Positions 55,624 through 64,000 of a stretch of DNA of 64,000 bases are shown one piece after another. The stretch lies in assembly GCA_031394355.1 (NCBI GenBank), contig JANNSU010000012.1, forward strand, positions 1 through 64,000. The letters run 5' to 3'. The translations under genes were made by a program, and so were the position numbers. The notes beneath the pieces are model-generated. The model did no database searches, was not told where the DNA came from, and saw only the letters and a list, made by a program, of their open reading frames with translations. The stretch's first letter is position 1; each line of letters begins with the position of its first letter. Origin of the DNA: JAEUMY01 sp031394355. Lineage in GTDB: Bacteria; Pseudomonadota; Gammaproteobacteria; Burkholderiales; Usitatibacteraceae.

Positions 55624-56121
55624 TTAAAACCTTGTCGGTGATTCGCTTGCGAAGTTTCGCAGGTCCACGCGCGGCTCAGGCTTCCACCCCTTCTTGCGAC
55701 GCTCCACCTCCACCGTAGTAAAAATACCACCGCGCACAAAGAACTTCGCCGTCAGCCGCATGAAGCGCGGGTTGGTGGCACTCACCAGATCACCCAGAAT
55801 TTCATTGGTCACCGCTTCATGGAACTTGCCTTCGTTGCGGAATGACCAGATGTAGAGCTTCAGGCTCTTCAGCTCAACACAGGCCTTGTCCGGGATGTAG
55901 TTGAGCTCGAGCGTGGCGAAATCGGGCTGGCCGGTTTTGGGGCAAAGGCAGGTGAATTCCGGGATCTGCATGTGGATCAGGAAGTCGCGTTCCGGGTGCG
56001 GATTGGGGAATATTTCCAGCGACTTGGTCGGCTGGGCCGTCGTTGCGTTCCCGAGTTGAGTCAAGGAATTCAATGGGTTCAAGGACTTGGACGCTTTTGT
56101 TGAAGTGACTTTTTTTGGCAT
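55624..56121 (-). CDS. queF: 7-cyano-7-deazaguanine reductase
   Basis: 165 residues from the ATG at 56121. The catalytic Cys60 is in CLCPKTGQPDFA, and the QueF motif ELKSLKLYIWSFRNEG follows. Unimodular type. It reduces preQ0 to preQ1 for queuosine in tRNA. A 30-residue Ser/Asn-rich leader precedes the domain. No preQ1 riboswitch was recognised upstream. A degenerate GCGAAGTTTCGC is near its 3' end. Confidence 0.94.
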   Translation of the reverse strand: MPKKVTSTKASKSLNPLNSLTQLGNATTAQPTKSLEIFPNPHPERDFLIHMQIPEFTCLCPKTGQPDFATLELNYIPDKACVELKSLKLYIWSFRNEGKFHEAVTNEILGDLVSATNPRFMRLTAKFFVRGGIFTTVEVERRKKGWKPEPRVDLRNFASESPTRF

Positions 56122-56295
56122 TGGGGCGGGCTTTTTCAATCGGCTAAAATCAGCAGTTTAGTGCATGGCTCGGATTGCTTCGGGCCAGTGCGAATATTCG
56201 CAATCCCGGTCGCTGGATCGGAGATTTCATCCCCACCCCGGCCCTCCCCCCTAAACGGGTAGAGCGTTGGTCAGAACAGAACAGAAGAGCAAAGC

Positions 56296-59200
56296 GTGCG
56301 CCTCACTCAAATCAAGCTTGCCGGTTTCAAGTCCTTCGTTGATCCCACCACCATTGCAGTCCCCGGCCAGCTGGTCGGCATTGTCGGCCCCAACGGCTGC
56401 GGCAAGTCGAATGTGATCGACGCCGTGCGCTGGGTGCTGGGCGAGAGCTCGGCCAAGCATTTGCGCGGCGACAAGATGGACGACGTGATCTTCAACGGTT
56501 CATCGCAGCGCAAACCCGTCAGCCGCGCCAGCGTGGAGCTGGTGTTCGACAACAGCCTGGGCCGCATCGGTGGTCCGTGGGCGCAGTACAACGAGATTGC
56601 AGTGAAGCGCGTCATCCAGCGCGATGGCGACTCGAACTACTACATCAACGGCCAGCACGTGCGCCGTCGCGACATCACCGACATGTTCCTGGGCACCGGC
56701 CTCGGCCCGCGTGCCTACGCCATCATCGAGCAGGGCATGATCTCGCGCGTCATCACCTCGAAGCCCGAGGAGCTGCGCGTGTTTCTGGAGGAAGTGGCGG
56801 GCGTATCCAAATATCGCGAGCGCCGCCGCGAAACCCAGAACCGGCTGGAAGATACCCGCGAGAATCTTTCTCGCGTGGAAGATATTCGCAATGAACTTGG
56901 CAACCAGTTGGAGAAGCTGACGCTTCAGGCCGAGGTGGCGGCCAAGTATCACGATCTGCACAAGGAACTGGGCATGACCCAGAACCTGCTCGCGTTTACG
57001 CGCCAGCGGGAAGCGTCGCAGGCAAAGGCGCGGTATACCAACGAGATCGCGAAGCTGGAAACCGGCATCGAGGCGGAAACCGCCAAGCTGCGGGAAGCTG
57101 AAGCCGAGCTGGAAAAGCTGCGCCAGGAACACTACACCGAGGGCGACGCGCTGCACGACATCCAGGCCAAGGTCTACGAGGCCAATACGGAGGTGAATCA
57201 GATCGAGCAGGAGATTACTTTCCTGGGCGAGAGCCGCCGTCGCATGGTCGCGCAAATGACCGCCTTGCAGCAGCAACTGGCGGAAGTCGAGATGAGCCGT
57301 GAAAGCACGGTCAATGAAGAAGCCCGCTGGAAGGCAGAGCTGGAAGGCGCTGCCGAGAAGATCGAGCTTGCGAATATTCGCGCCGAAGAAGCCCGTCTGT
57401 CGGTACCGGATTTCGAAGAGAAGGTACGTGCTGCGATCGCGTCAACCAAGGCGGCGGACAATACGGTTCGCGATGCAGAGTCTGCGCTGAGCCTGGATGA
57501 GGCGCGTGAATCGCATGCGCTCAAGATCCTGTCGCAGCTTGAGCAGCGCAAGAATCGTCTCACTGTCGAGAACCTGAATCTGGTCATGCCGGACGCCGCG
57601 CATCTTGCCGGGCTGGAAGCGGAGCGGTCGGAGATTGCCGAACGCATGGCGCAGGGCGAAGAGAGGCTCCACGCGCTGGAAGAGGAGATTCCGACACTGG
57701 AGCAATCCCGCCGCGATACCGCCACCGGCGTACAGGAGGCTTCACGCGAGCTCGCCAAGGTGGAAGCCGCGCTGCTTGCGCTGCAGAACCAGCAGGCCCG
57801 CTTGGACAACAACAACAAGATCGCCATGTGGCTCTCCAAGCACAATCTGGAGAATGCGCCGCGCCTCTGGCAGGCGATCAAGATCGAGCAGGGTTGGGAG
57901 GATGCGCTGGAAAGCGCGCTGGGCGTCCGCCTCAATGCGATCCGCATCGGTGACCGCGCGGCGCTGCCGCGACTGGCACAGGATTCGCCTCCCGGCAGTG
58001 TGGCTGTACTCATTGATGATCCCTCCGCGGCGCAACCGCAGGCCGGCGCGAATGGACTGAAGCCTTTATGGACGTTGGTCACCGCAACGCATGCGGGCGT
58101 GATGCCGTTTGTGCGCGAGTGCCTGGCCAACGTGATGCTGCTGGAGGATGAATCGCAGGCTGCCTCGCGCACCGCATCCCTGCCGGAAGGCACGCTGCTC
58201 GTCACCCGCACAGGCCACCTGTATTCGCGTCATGGTCTGGTCTTGCATGGCCCGCAATCGGAGCTGCACGGTGTGTTGCAGCGCCAGCGTGAGATCGAGG
58301 ATCTGCAGCAGAAGATGCCCGCACTGGTCGAGGCGCGCAACGAACGCGACAGCGCACTCCGGCATCTGGAGCAGCGACTGAATGAACTTCAGGACGAGGC
58401 ACGCACCCTGCGCGGGCAGGTAGCGGAGGCCAAATCACGCGAACACGGCCTCGCCATGGAGGTACAGAAGCTGTCGCAGGCCATGGCACAGGCTGAGACC
58501 CGCCGTGCCGCCATCAAGGCCGAGTTGGCCGAAATCGAGCAGGAGGAAACCAGCGAACGCGAAGCCATGCAGGATGCGCAGCAGAAGTTGCAAGAGGGCG
58601 CGGACCGCGTCAATGAGCTGATGGATGCGCTCATCGGGCTGGAAGACAAGCAGAAGCAGGCAGAGGCTGCGCTGCAGGACGCACGCAATGCCGCAGTCGC
58701 TGCGGAGCGTGGCACGCAGGAGGCGCAGTTCTTCGAGAAGAGCTGCCATGAAAAGATTGCGTCGCTGGCCACATTCGCGGGCTCCCTGATTTCGCGGGCG
58801 CAAAGTCTGGCTGGCAGCCGGGAGGCCATTGCCGTCGAGCTGGATCAGATGCATGAAGGCAACCTGCGCGAGCGGCTGCAGGGCGCGCTGTCCCGCCGCG
58901 CCGAGCGCGAAGCCGAGCTCACGAAGGCACGCGATGCGCTGGACGGTGCCACTGGCAGACTGAAGACGCTGGAAGAAACCAAGTCTGCCATCGAGCACAG
59001 CCTTCAGCCGATGCGGGACAAGATCAACGACATCCGCCTCAAGGAGCAGGAAGCTGCCATCCATGAGCAACAATACCGGTTGCAGCTGGAGGAGGCCGGT
59101 GCCAACCCTGAAGAGCTGGCCGACCTGATCGAAAAACGCACGCGTTCATCGTCCATGCAGGCCGAGATCAATCGCCTGCAGGAAGAAATTGCCGCGCTCG

Positions 59201-59832
59201 GCCCGGTCAACCTTGCCGCGCTGCAGGAGCTGCAGCAGGGTACGGAGCGCAAGGATTTCCTCGACAAACAATCCGCAGATCTCACCGAGGCCGTCGAGAC
59301 GCTCGAAGCCGCCATAAAGCGGATCGACCGTGAGACGCGTGACCTGCTGCAGACGACGTTTGATCAGGTCAACAAGAACTTCAGCGAGATGTTCCCGCTG
59401 CTGTTTGGCGGCGGCACTGCGTATCTCAAGCTCACCGGGGAGGAAATTCTCGACGCGGGCCTGCAGGTCTTCGCGCAGCCGCCTGGCAAGAAAAACACGT
59501 CCATCCAGTTGCTTTCAGGTGGCGAGAAGGCGCTGACCGCGTTGTCGCTGGTGTTCTCGCTGTTCCGCCTGAACCCTGCACCGTTCTGCCTGCTGGATGA
59601 GGTGGACGCGCCGCTGGACGACTCCAACACCGTGCGCTATTGCGATCTGGTCAAGAAGATGTCTGACAGCACGCAGTTTCTGTTCATTACCCACAACAAG
59701 GTCACGATGGAAATGGGCCAGCAGCTTGTGGGTGTGACCATGAATGAGCCGGGCGTGTCTCGCGTGGTGGAGGTGGATATTGGCGCAGCGATGACGTTTG
59801 CAGCCAATGCACCGCAGCCCGTGGCGGCGTAA
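56296..59832 (+). CDS. smc: Chromosome segregation protein SMC
   Basis: 1178 residues from a GTG at 56296. Walker A is G31-S38 (GPNGCGKS). Two long coiled coils flank a hinge around residues 520-640 (WEDALESALGVRLNAIRIGD). The signature and Walker B are LLSGGEKALTALSLVFS and CLLDEVDAPLDDSNT. Compacts and segregates chromosomes. One palindrome (57370) is read as ANIR within the first coiled coil; none in the remaining 2.4 kb. scpA/scpB are not adjacent. Confidence 0.97.
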   Translation: MRLTQIKLAGFKSFVDPTTIAVPGQLVGIVGPNGCGKSNVIDAVRWVLGESSAKHLRGDKMDDVIFNGSSQRKPVSRASVELVFDNSLGRIGGPWAQYNEIAVKRVIQRDGDSNYYINGQHVRRRDITDMFLGTGLGPRAYAIIEQGMISRVITSKPEELRVFLEEVAGVSKYRERRRETQNRLEDTRENLSRVEDIRNELGNQLEKLTLQAEVAAKYHDLHKELGMTQNLLAFTRQREASQAKARYTNEIAKLETGIEAETAKLREAEAELEKLRQEHYTEGDALHDIQAKVYEANTEVNQIEQEITFLGESRRRMVAQMTALQQQLAEVEMSRESTVNEEARWKAELEGAAEKIELANIRAEEARLSVPDFEEKVRAAIASTKAADNTVRDAESALSLDEARESHALKILSQLEQRKNRLTVENLNLVMPDAAHLAGLEAERSEIAERMAQGEERLHALEEEIPTLEQSRRDTATGVQEASRELAKVEAALLALQNQQARLDNNNKIAMWLSKHNLENAPRLWQAIKIEQGWEDALESALGVRLNAIRIGDRAALPRLAQDSPPGSVAVLIDDPSAAQPQAGANGLKPLWTLVTATHAGVMPFVRECLANVMLLEDESQAASRTASLPEGTLLVTRTGHLYSRHGLVLHGPQSELHGVLQRQREIEDLQQKMPALVEARNERDSALRHLEQRLNELQDEARTLRGQVAEAKSREHGLAMEVQKLSQAMAQAETRRAAIKAELAEIEQEETSEREAMQDAQQKLQEGADRVNELMDALIGLEDKQKQAEAALQDARNAAVAAERGTQEAQFFEKSCHEKIASLATFAGSLISRAQSLAGSREAIAVELDQMHEGNLRERLQGALSRRAEREAELTKARDALDGATGRLKTLEETKSAIEHSLQPMRDKINDIRLKEQEAAIHEQQYRLQLEEAGANPEELADLIEKRTRSSSMQAEINRLQEEIAALGPVNLAALQELQQGTERKDFLDKQSADLTEAVETLEAAIKRIDRETRDLLQTTFDQVNKNFSEMFPLLFGGGTAYLKLTGEEILDAGLQVFAQPPGKKNTSIQLLSGGEKALTALSLVFSLFRLNPAPFCLLDEVDAPLDDSNTVRYCDLVKKMSDSTQFLFITHNKVTMEMGQQLVGVTMNEPGVSRVVEVDIGAAMTFAANAPQPVAA

Positions 59833-59842
59833 AAGCCGGAAC

Positions 59843-59994
59843 CGCAAACACGGATGAACACAGATGAACGCAGATGTGTCTTAGAATCCTTCGGCAGCAG
59901 GGCCCATTGCGAAGTGTGGCCTCTGTCGTCAGAGCGCCCGATGTACGAATTCACCGGAGAATCCGTGTTCATTTGTGTTCATCTGTGTTTGCGT
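59843..59994. repeat. Inverted pair of AACACAGATG arms between smc and zipA
   Basis: The left arm (59843-59876) and the inverse right arm (59962-59994) enclose 85 bases with no palindrome. The right arm ends 20 bases before the zipA GTG. Confidence 0.9.
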
Positions 59995-60013
59995 TTGAAT
60001 CAGGATTGAGGCC

Positions 60014-61165
60014 GTGATCAACGACTTCACCATGGCCCTCATTGCGGCAGCTGCGCTGCTTGTTGCCGCCATCCTGGTCTTCAACTGGTGGCAGGAGCGG
60101 CGATACGCGCGCACCGCCGAGCGGGCATTCAAGGCAGACCATCCGGACGTACTCTTTGACAGTGCCGACGCCACCCGGCCCGCGCGTCTTGAGCCGACGC
60201 TGGGTGAGTTGCCCTTGCCAGAAGACGATCTTGTCATCCCAGCGCCAGATGCCATCGCATCGCTGGCGCCACGCCAGCATCAGCCGGCAGAAGGCATCAA
60301 TGGCCGCATTGATTCCGTTGCGGTGATCCTGGCCGAAGCGCCGGTGACGCCGGACAAGCTCACCGGATTTGTACTGAGCTCACAGAAACTGGGATGCGTC
60401 GTGCACTGGGAGGGCCTGGTGGACGGTCTCTGGGAGCCGCTGGATGCTGCCCTTGCCAAGGGCGTGTCGATGAAGGAGCTGCGTGTGGGTCTGCAATTGG
60501 CCGACCGATCCGGCCCGACACCGAAAGAAAAGATCAGCGAGTTCATGTTGCTGGCCGAAGAACTCGCGCATGAGATTACCGCTGTGTCCCAGCGCGAGGA
60601 CGTGGATGAGGCCGCGGAGCGTGCAAGCAGCGTGGATGCGTTCTGCGCCGATACTGACATCGAGATCGCCATCAGCCTCGTCGGTCGCAGCGGGGTCACG
60701 TTTGCGCCGAGCAAGGTGCGTGGCCTGCTGGAGGCTGCTGGTCTGACTTTGCAGCCAACTGGCGAGTACTGCCTGCGGGAGAGCGCGCTGGCAACGCCAG
60801 CGTCGGCGGTCGATATGGATGATGGGCCGACCGCCTTCGATGATGCAGGACCAGTTTTGTTTTCTGTCCGCAATCTGGAGTCCTCCGAGCCACCTGCGAT
60901 CAACAAGACGGGCTACCTGTCCGGCCTGACGCTGGCGCTGGATGTGCCGCACTGCCAGGACAGCATGCTGGCGCTGGAACGCATGATCACACTTGCGCGC
61001 CAGCTCTCCGAGTCACTCGGCGGTGACGTGGTGGATGACAATCGTCGACCACTCAACCCGAACGGCATCGAGGCCATCCGCCAGGCCATCCGGGGAATCG
61101 GCGCGCAGATGGAGCACTTTGGCGTCATGCCAGGCAGCCCGTCGGCGAAACGGCTCTTTCGGTGA
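60014..61165 (+). CDS. zipA: Cell division protein ZipA-like
   Basis: 383 residues from a GTG at 60014; an ATG at 60032 would shorten the hydrophobic start. One N-terminal membrane segment (MALIAAAALLVAAILVFNWW), a short charged linker and a C-terminal FtsZ-binding domain (around 240-370; LSGLTLALDVPHCQDSMLALERMITLARQL). The position between smc and ligA is the standard one for ZipA in beta- and gammaproteobacteria. Domain identity is fairly diverged. Confidence 0.88.
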   Translation: MINDFTMALIAAAALLVAAILVFNWWQERRYARTAERAFKADHPDVLFDSADATRPARLEPTLGELPLPEDDLVIPAPDAIASLAPRQHQPAEGINGRIDSVAVILAEAPVTPDKLTGFVLSSQKLGCVVHWEGLVDGLWEPLDAALAKGVSMKELRVGLQLADRSGPTPKEKISEFMLLAEELAHEITAVSQREDVDEAAERASSVDAFCADTDIEIAISLVGRSGVTFAPSKVRGLLEAAGLTLQPTGEYCLRESALATPASAVDMDDGPTAFDDAGPVLFSVRNLESSEPPAINKTGYLSGLTLALDVPHCQDSMLALERMITLARQLSESLGGDVVDDNRRPLNPNGIEAIRQAIRGIGAQMEHFGVMPGSPSAKRLFR

Positions 61166-61178
61166 CCGGAGCGATGAC

Positions 61179-61343
61179 ATGAACCCAGGTCTCCAGGTGG
61201 AGACTTTCAAGTTCTGGGACGTCGTGAGCCAATGTGTGCGCGCGACTGTCCAGGGCGAGGACTCCGCTTGCCGGCTCGATGCCACGGGCCTGCGCCGACC
61301 CTCGTTCTGGTTCAGCCGGGCGAAGCAGGCCGTCTCCACCTGA
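61179..61343 (+). CDS. Small ORF coupled to ligA
   Basis: 54 residues, ATG at 61179. Its TGA stop shares its A with the ligA ATG (TGATG at 61341-61345). No known homologue. Could be a leader peptide for ligA or a chance frame. Confidence 0.3.
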   Translation: MNPGLQVETFKFWDVVSQCVRATVQGEDSACRLDATGLRRPSFWFSRAKQAVST

Positions 61344-63373
61344 TGGATGCGGCTCGTGCGGCAGCAGGGCGCGCGGCCGCGCTCCGGCAGGCGCTGGAAG
61401 AACACAACTACCGGTACTACATCCTTGACGACCCCGTCATCACAGACGCGGAGTACGACAAGCTGTTTCATGAGCTGGTCGCGCTGGAGACTGCCCACCC
61501 GGCGCTGTTGACCGCAGATTCCCCCACCCAGCGTGTTGGTGCCAAGCCGGCCACGGAGCTTGCCGAGGTGACGCATCGTGTGCCGATGCTTTCCCTGGCC
61601 AATGCGTTCACCGATGAGGATGCGGCGAACTTTGACAGGCGCTGCCGCGAGGGGCTGGATGCAGGGCAAGTCGAGTACGCCTGCGAGCCCAAGTTTGATG
61701 GTCTCGCCATCACCCTGACCTACGAAAACGGCGTGTTTGTTCAAGGTGCCACGCGTGGCGATGGCGCGGTGGGGGAGGATGTCACGGCGAATATTCGCAC
61801 CATCCGTTCAGTGCCTTTGCGTTTGACGCCGCCTGCAGGCGACGCCATCCCGCCGTTGCTTGAAGTGCGGGGCGAGGTGTTGATGCTCAAGAAGGACTTT
61901 ACGGCACTCAACGAACGTCAGGCCGCAAAGGGTGAAAAGCTGTTCGTGAACCCGCGCAATGCCTCGGCAGGTGCCTTGCGCCAGCTCGATCCGAAGATGA
62001 CTGCCGAACGCCCGCTTGCGTTTTTCGCCTATGGCATTGGCGCAGTGGAAGGCATGACGCTGCCGGATACGCATGGCGCACTCATGGACCTGCTGGCGGC
62101 ATGGCGATTTCCGGTGACGCGTGAGCGGGTAGTGGTGAATGGCGTGACCGGGATACTCGACTACTACCGCCGTATCGGCACACTGCGGCCAACTCTGCCA
62201 TTTGAAATCGATGGTGTGGTCTACAAGGTCAACCGGTTCGACTGGCAGGAGCGGCTGGGCTTTGTGTCCCGTGCGCCGCGATTTGCCGTCGCCCACAAGT
62301 TTCCGGCAGAAGAGGCGACCACCGAATTGCTCGACATTGATGTGCAGGTGGGCCGCACCGGTGCCATCACGCCGGTGGCACGGCTAAAGCCGGTGTTCGT
62401 CGGCGGCACGACGGTGTCCAACGCCACGCTGCACAACGAGGACGAAATCCGCCGGAAGGATCTCAAGATCGGTGATACGGTCATCGTGCGTCGCGCGGGT
62501 GATGTGATTCCCGAAGTGGCCGCGGTCATCTATGCGAAGCGTCCCGCGAATATTCGCGAATTCGTCATGCCCACGCATTGCCCGGAATGCGGCTCGGCCG
62601 TGATCCGCCTCGACGGCGAGGCGGCCGCGCGATGCACTGGCGGACTCATCTGCCCCGCGCAGCGCAAGCAGGCGTTGCTGCATTTCGCGCAGCGCAAGGC
62701 GGTGGACATCGAGGGTCTGGGCGACAAGCTGGTGGAGCAGATGGTCGATGCGAATCTGGTGCACACGCCGGCAGACATCTACCGCCTTGGCCTTTCGGCG
62801 CTGGCTGGTCTGGAGCGTATGGCGGAGAAGTCGGCGAGCAACATCCTTGCGGCCATCGAGAAGAGCAAACAGACCACGCTCGCCCGCTTCCTGTTCGGCC
62901 TCGGCATCCGCCATGTCGGCGAGACGACGGCGAAGGACCTCGCCCGCCACTTCGGCTCGCTCGACGCCATCGTTGCGGCGGATCAGGCAGCCCTGTTGCA
63001 AGTGCCGGATGTCGGCCCGGTGGTGGCGGAGTCTCTGTGGCGATTCTTTCAGGAGCCGCACAACCGCGAGGTGGTGGAGCAGCTTCGTGCATGTGGCGTG
63101 ACCTGGACCGAAGGCCCGCCCGCCATCACGCCAGTGTCCGGCCCGTTTGCAGGCAAGACGGCGGTGTTGACCGGTACGCTCTCCAGCCTGTCGCGTGAAG
63201 ATGCCAAGGCAAAGATCGAGGCGCTGGGCGGCAAGGTGTCGGGAAGCGTGTCGAAGAAGACCGACCTCGTCATTGCGGGAGTGGAAGCGGGAAGCAAGCT
63301 GGAAAAGGCAAGGGAGCTTGGCATCATGGTTTGGGATGAAGCTGAATTTCTGCGACACTTGCCGCCGGACTGA
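61343..63373 (+). CDS. ligA: NAD-dependent DNA ligase
   Basis: 676 residues from the ATG at 61343. The adenylated Lys is K117 in CEPKFDGLAIT. The four-Cys zinc finger, HhH and C-terminal BRCT domains (AKIEALGGKVSGSVSKKT) are present. Seals replication nicks. An ATP ligase is also present at 12484. Two palindromes: 61787 (TANIRT) and 62546 (ANIRE). In the first, NIRT is a conserved part of LigA, so the palindrome fits a pre-existing motif. Confidence 0.98.
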   Translation: MDAARAAAGRAAALRQALEEHNYRYYILDDPVITDAEYDKLFHELVALETAHPALLTADSPTQRVGAKPATELAEVTHRVPMLSLANAFTDEDAANFDRRCREGLDAGQVEYACEPKFDGLAITLTYENGVFVQGATRGDGAVGEDVTANIRTIRSVPLRLTPPAGDAIPPLLEVRGEVLMLKKDFTALNERQAAKGEKLFVNPRNASAGALRQLDPKMTAERPLAFFAYGIGAVEGMTLPDTHGALMDLLAAWRFPVTRERVVVNGVTGILDYYRRIGTLRPTLPFEIDGVVYKVNRFDWQERLGFVSRAPRFAVAHKFPAEEATTELLDIDVQVGRTGAITPVARLKPVFVGGTTVSNATLHNEDEIRRKDLKIGDTVIVRRAGDVIPEVAAVIYAKRPANIREFVMPTHCPECGSAVIRLDGEAAARCTGGLICPAQRKQALLHFAQRKAVDIEGLGDKLVEQMVDANLVHTPADIYRLGLSALAGLERMAEKSASNILAAIEKSKQTTLARFLFGLGIRHVGETTAKDLARHFGSLDAIVAADQAALLQVPDVGPVVAESLWRFFQEPHNREVVEQLRACGVTWTEGPPAITPVSGPFAGKTAVLTGTLSSLSREDAKAKIEALGGKVSGSVSKKTDLVIAGVEAGSKLEKARELGIMVWDEAEFLRHLPPD

Positions 63374-63393
63374 CCTATCTGCCTGTCACACAA

Positions 63394-64000
63394 ATGAAAA
63401 AAATCACCAAAGCCGTCTTCCCCGTCGCCGGTCTCGGCACGCGCTTTTTGCCCGCCACCAAGGCGAGCCCGAAGGAAATGCTGCCGATTGTCGACAAGCC
63501 GCTCATCCAGTACGCCGTCGAGGAGGCTGCTGCCGCCGGCATCACGGAGATGATTTTCGTCACGGGGCGTGGCAAGCGCACCATCGAGGACCACTTCGAC
63601 AAGGCGTATGAGCTGGAAGCGGAGCTCGCCACGAAGGGCAAGCACAAACTCCTGGCCGAGGTGCGCGACATGCTGCCGGCGGGTGTGCAGTATGTGTATG
63701 TGCGCCAGGCCGAGGCATTGGGGCTGGGCCACGCGGTGCTGTGCGCTCGGCATCTCGTGGGTGATGAGCCATTCGCGGTGATTCTGGCCGATGACCTGAT
63801 CGATGCGAAGACACCAGTGATGCAGCAGATGGTGAAGCTTTACGAGAAGCGGAAGTCATCCGTGCTGGGTGTGCAGAACGTGAAGCGTGAGGAGACCGGG
63901 CAATACGGGATTGTGTCGGCCACGAGTATCGCGCCGAAGCTCTCCGAGATCTCCGGCATCGTCGAGAAGCCGAAGCCGGAGAAGGCGCCATCGACACTGG
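63394..64000 (+). CDS. galU: UTP-glucose-1-phosphate uridylyltransferase (N-terminal part)
   Basis: 202 codons from the ATG at 63394 up to the right edge. AVFPVAGLGTRFLPATKASPKEMLPIVDKPLIQY is the nucleotide-binding signature (shown in parts), and GLGHAVLCAR follows. It makes UDP-glucose. The gene continues past 64000. Confidence 0.95.
   Translation, partial: MKKITKAVFPVAGLGTRFLPATKASPKEMLPIVDKPLIQYAVEEAAAAGITEMIFVTGRGKRTIEDHFDKAYELEAELATKGKHKLLAEVRDMLPAGVQYVYVRQAEALGLGHAVLCARHLVGDEPFAVILADDLIDAKTPVMQQMVKLYEKRKSSVLGVQNVKREETGQYGIVSATSIAPKLSEISGIVEKPKPEKAPSTL

Noticed and set aside
56122..56295. Possible preQ1 riboswitch upstream of queF
   Set aside because: No matching stem-loop or conserved motif could be seen in this strand.
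56879..56890. GAAGATATTCGC in smc
   Set aside because: Only the right half matches the palindrome; counted as chance.

Overview
This is 64 kb of a GC-rich (roughly 60% G+C by eye) proteobacterial chromosome. It is most likely a betaproteobacterium. The reasons are the nuoJKLMN order followed by a Nudix gene, the smc-zipA-ligA order, pilU, dapD and prmB as neighbours, and a hut pathway using HutF plus HutG. No rRNA or tRNA gene, prophage or CRISPR array was seen, and genus cannot be named from sequence alone. No gap between genes exceeds about 260 bases. LAYOUT. 1-5581: distal part of the complex I operon (nuoJ partial, nuoK, nuoL, nuoM, nuoN). 5591-8768: Nudix hydrolase, aerobic glycerol-3-phosphate dehydrogenase and a HAD phosphatase. 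9024-11348 (minus): a hybrid sensor kinase that has lost its phospho-acceptor His. 11456-14109: a coupled pair, metallo-beta-lactamase exonuclease and ATP-dependent DNA ligase. 14304-16736: two methyltransferases and DgkA. 16839-27690: a histidine-utilisation cluster (hutU, hutH, hutF, hutI, hutG) broken up by unrelated cargo: an AT-rich HEPN-type gene, a glycosyltransferase, a membrane protein, a VOC protein, a secreted protein and a toxin-antitoxin pair. 27743-29299: a HigBA-like module with its own operator, and an AT-rich DUF6602-like gene. 29345-34836: a molybdopterin oxidoreductase, a YHS lipoprotein, a GspE/PilB-type ATPase, a small zinc-ribbon ORF and a secreted histidine phosphatase. 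34906-39077: three small membrane proteins (two are tandem paralogues), a Ser/Thr kinase with a duplicated C-terminal module, and a c-haem sensor. 39230-48487: acyl-CoA metabolism (acyl-CoA synthetase, Crp/Fnr regulator, class II aldolase, BASS transporter, histidine phosphatase, aminoglycoside-phosphotransferase-like kinase, acyl-CoA dehydrogenase, FadD). 48872-49465: a REP-associated tyrosine transposase bracketed by inverted REPs. 49546-53503 (minus): prmB, two DUF962 genes, pilU, dapD. 53677-56121: DinB-like protein, an orphan gene, an O-methyltransferase and queF. 56296-64000: smc, zipA, ligA and the start of galU. THE STRIKING SIGNAL is a perfect 12-bp palindrome, GCGAATATTCGC, usually extended to TGCGAATATTCGCA. 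It occurs 33 times exactly in 64 kb, about once per 1.9 kb, where well under one copy is expected by chance. It lies mostly inside genes, where it is read as ANIR, RIFA or EYS(Q/R) depending on frame. It behaves like a highly iterated palindrome or an uptake/maintenance signature. It is overlaid by a second family made of AACACAGATG 10-mers, found as inverted pairs bracketing intergenic regions, and by a RAYT-linked REP family.
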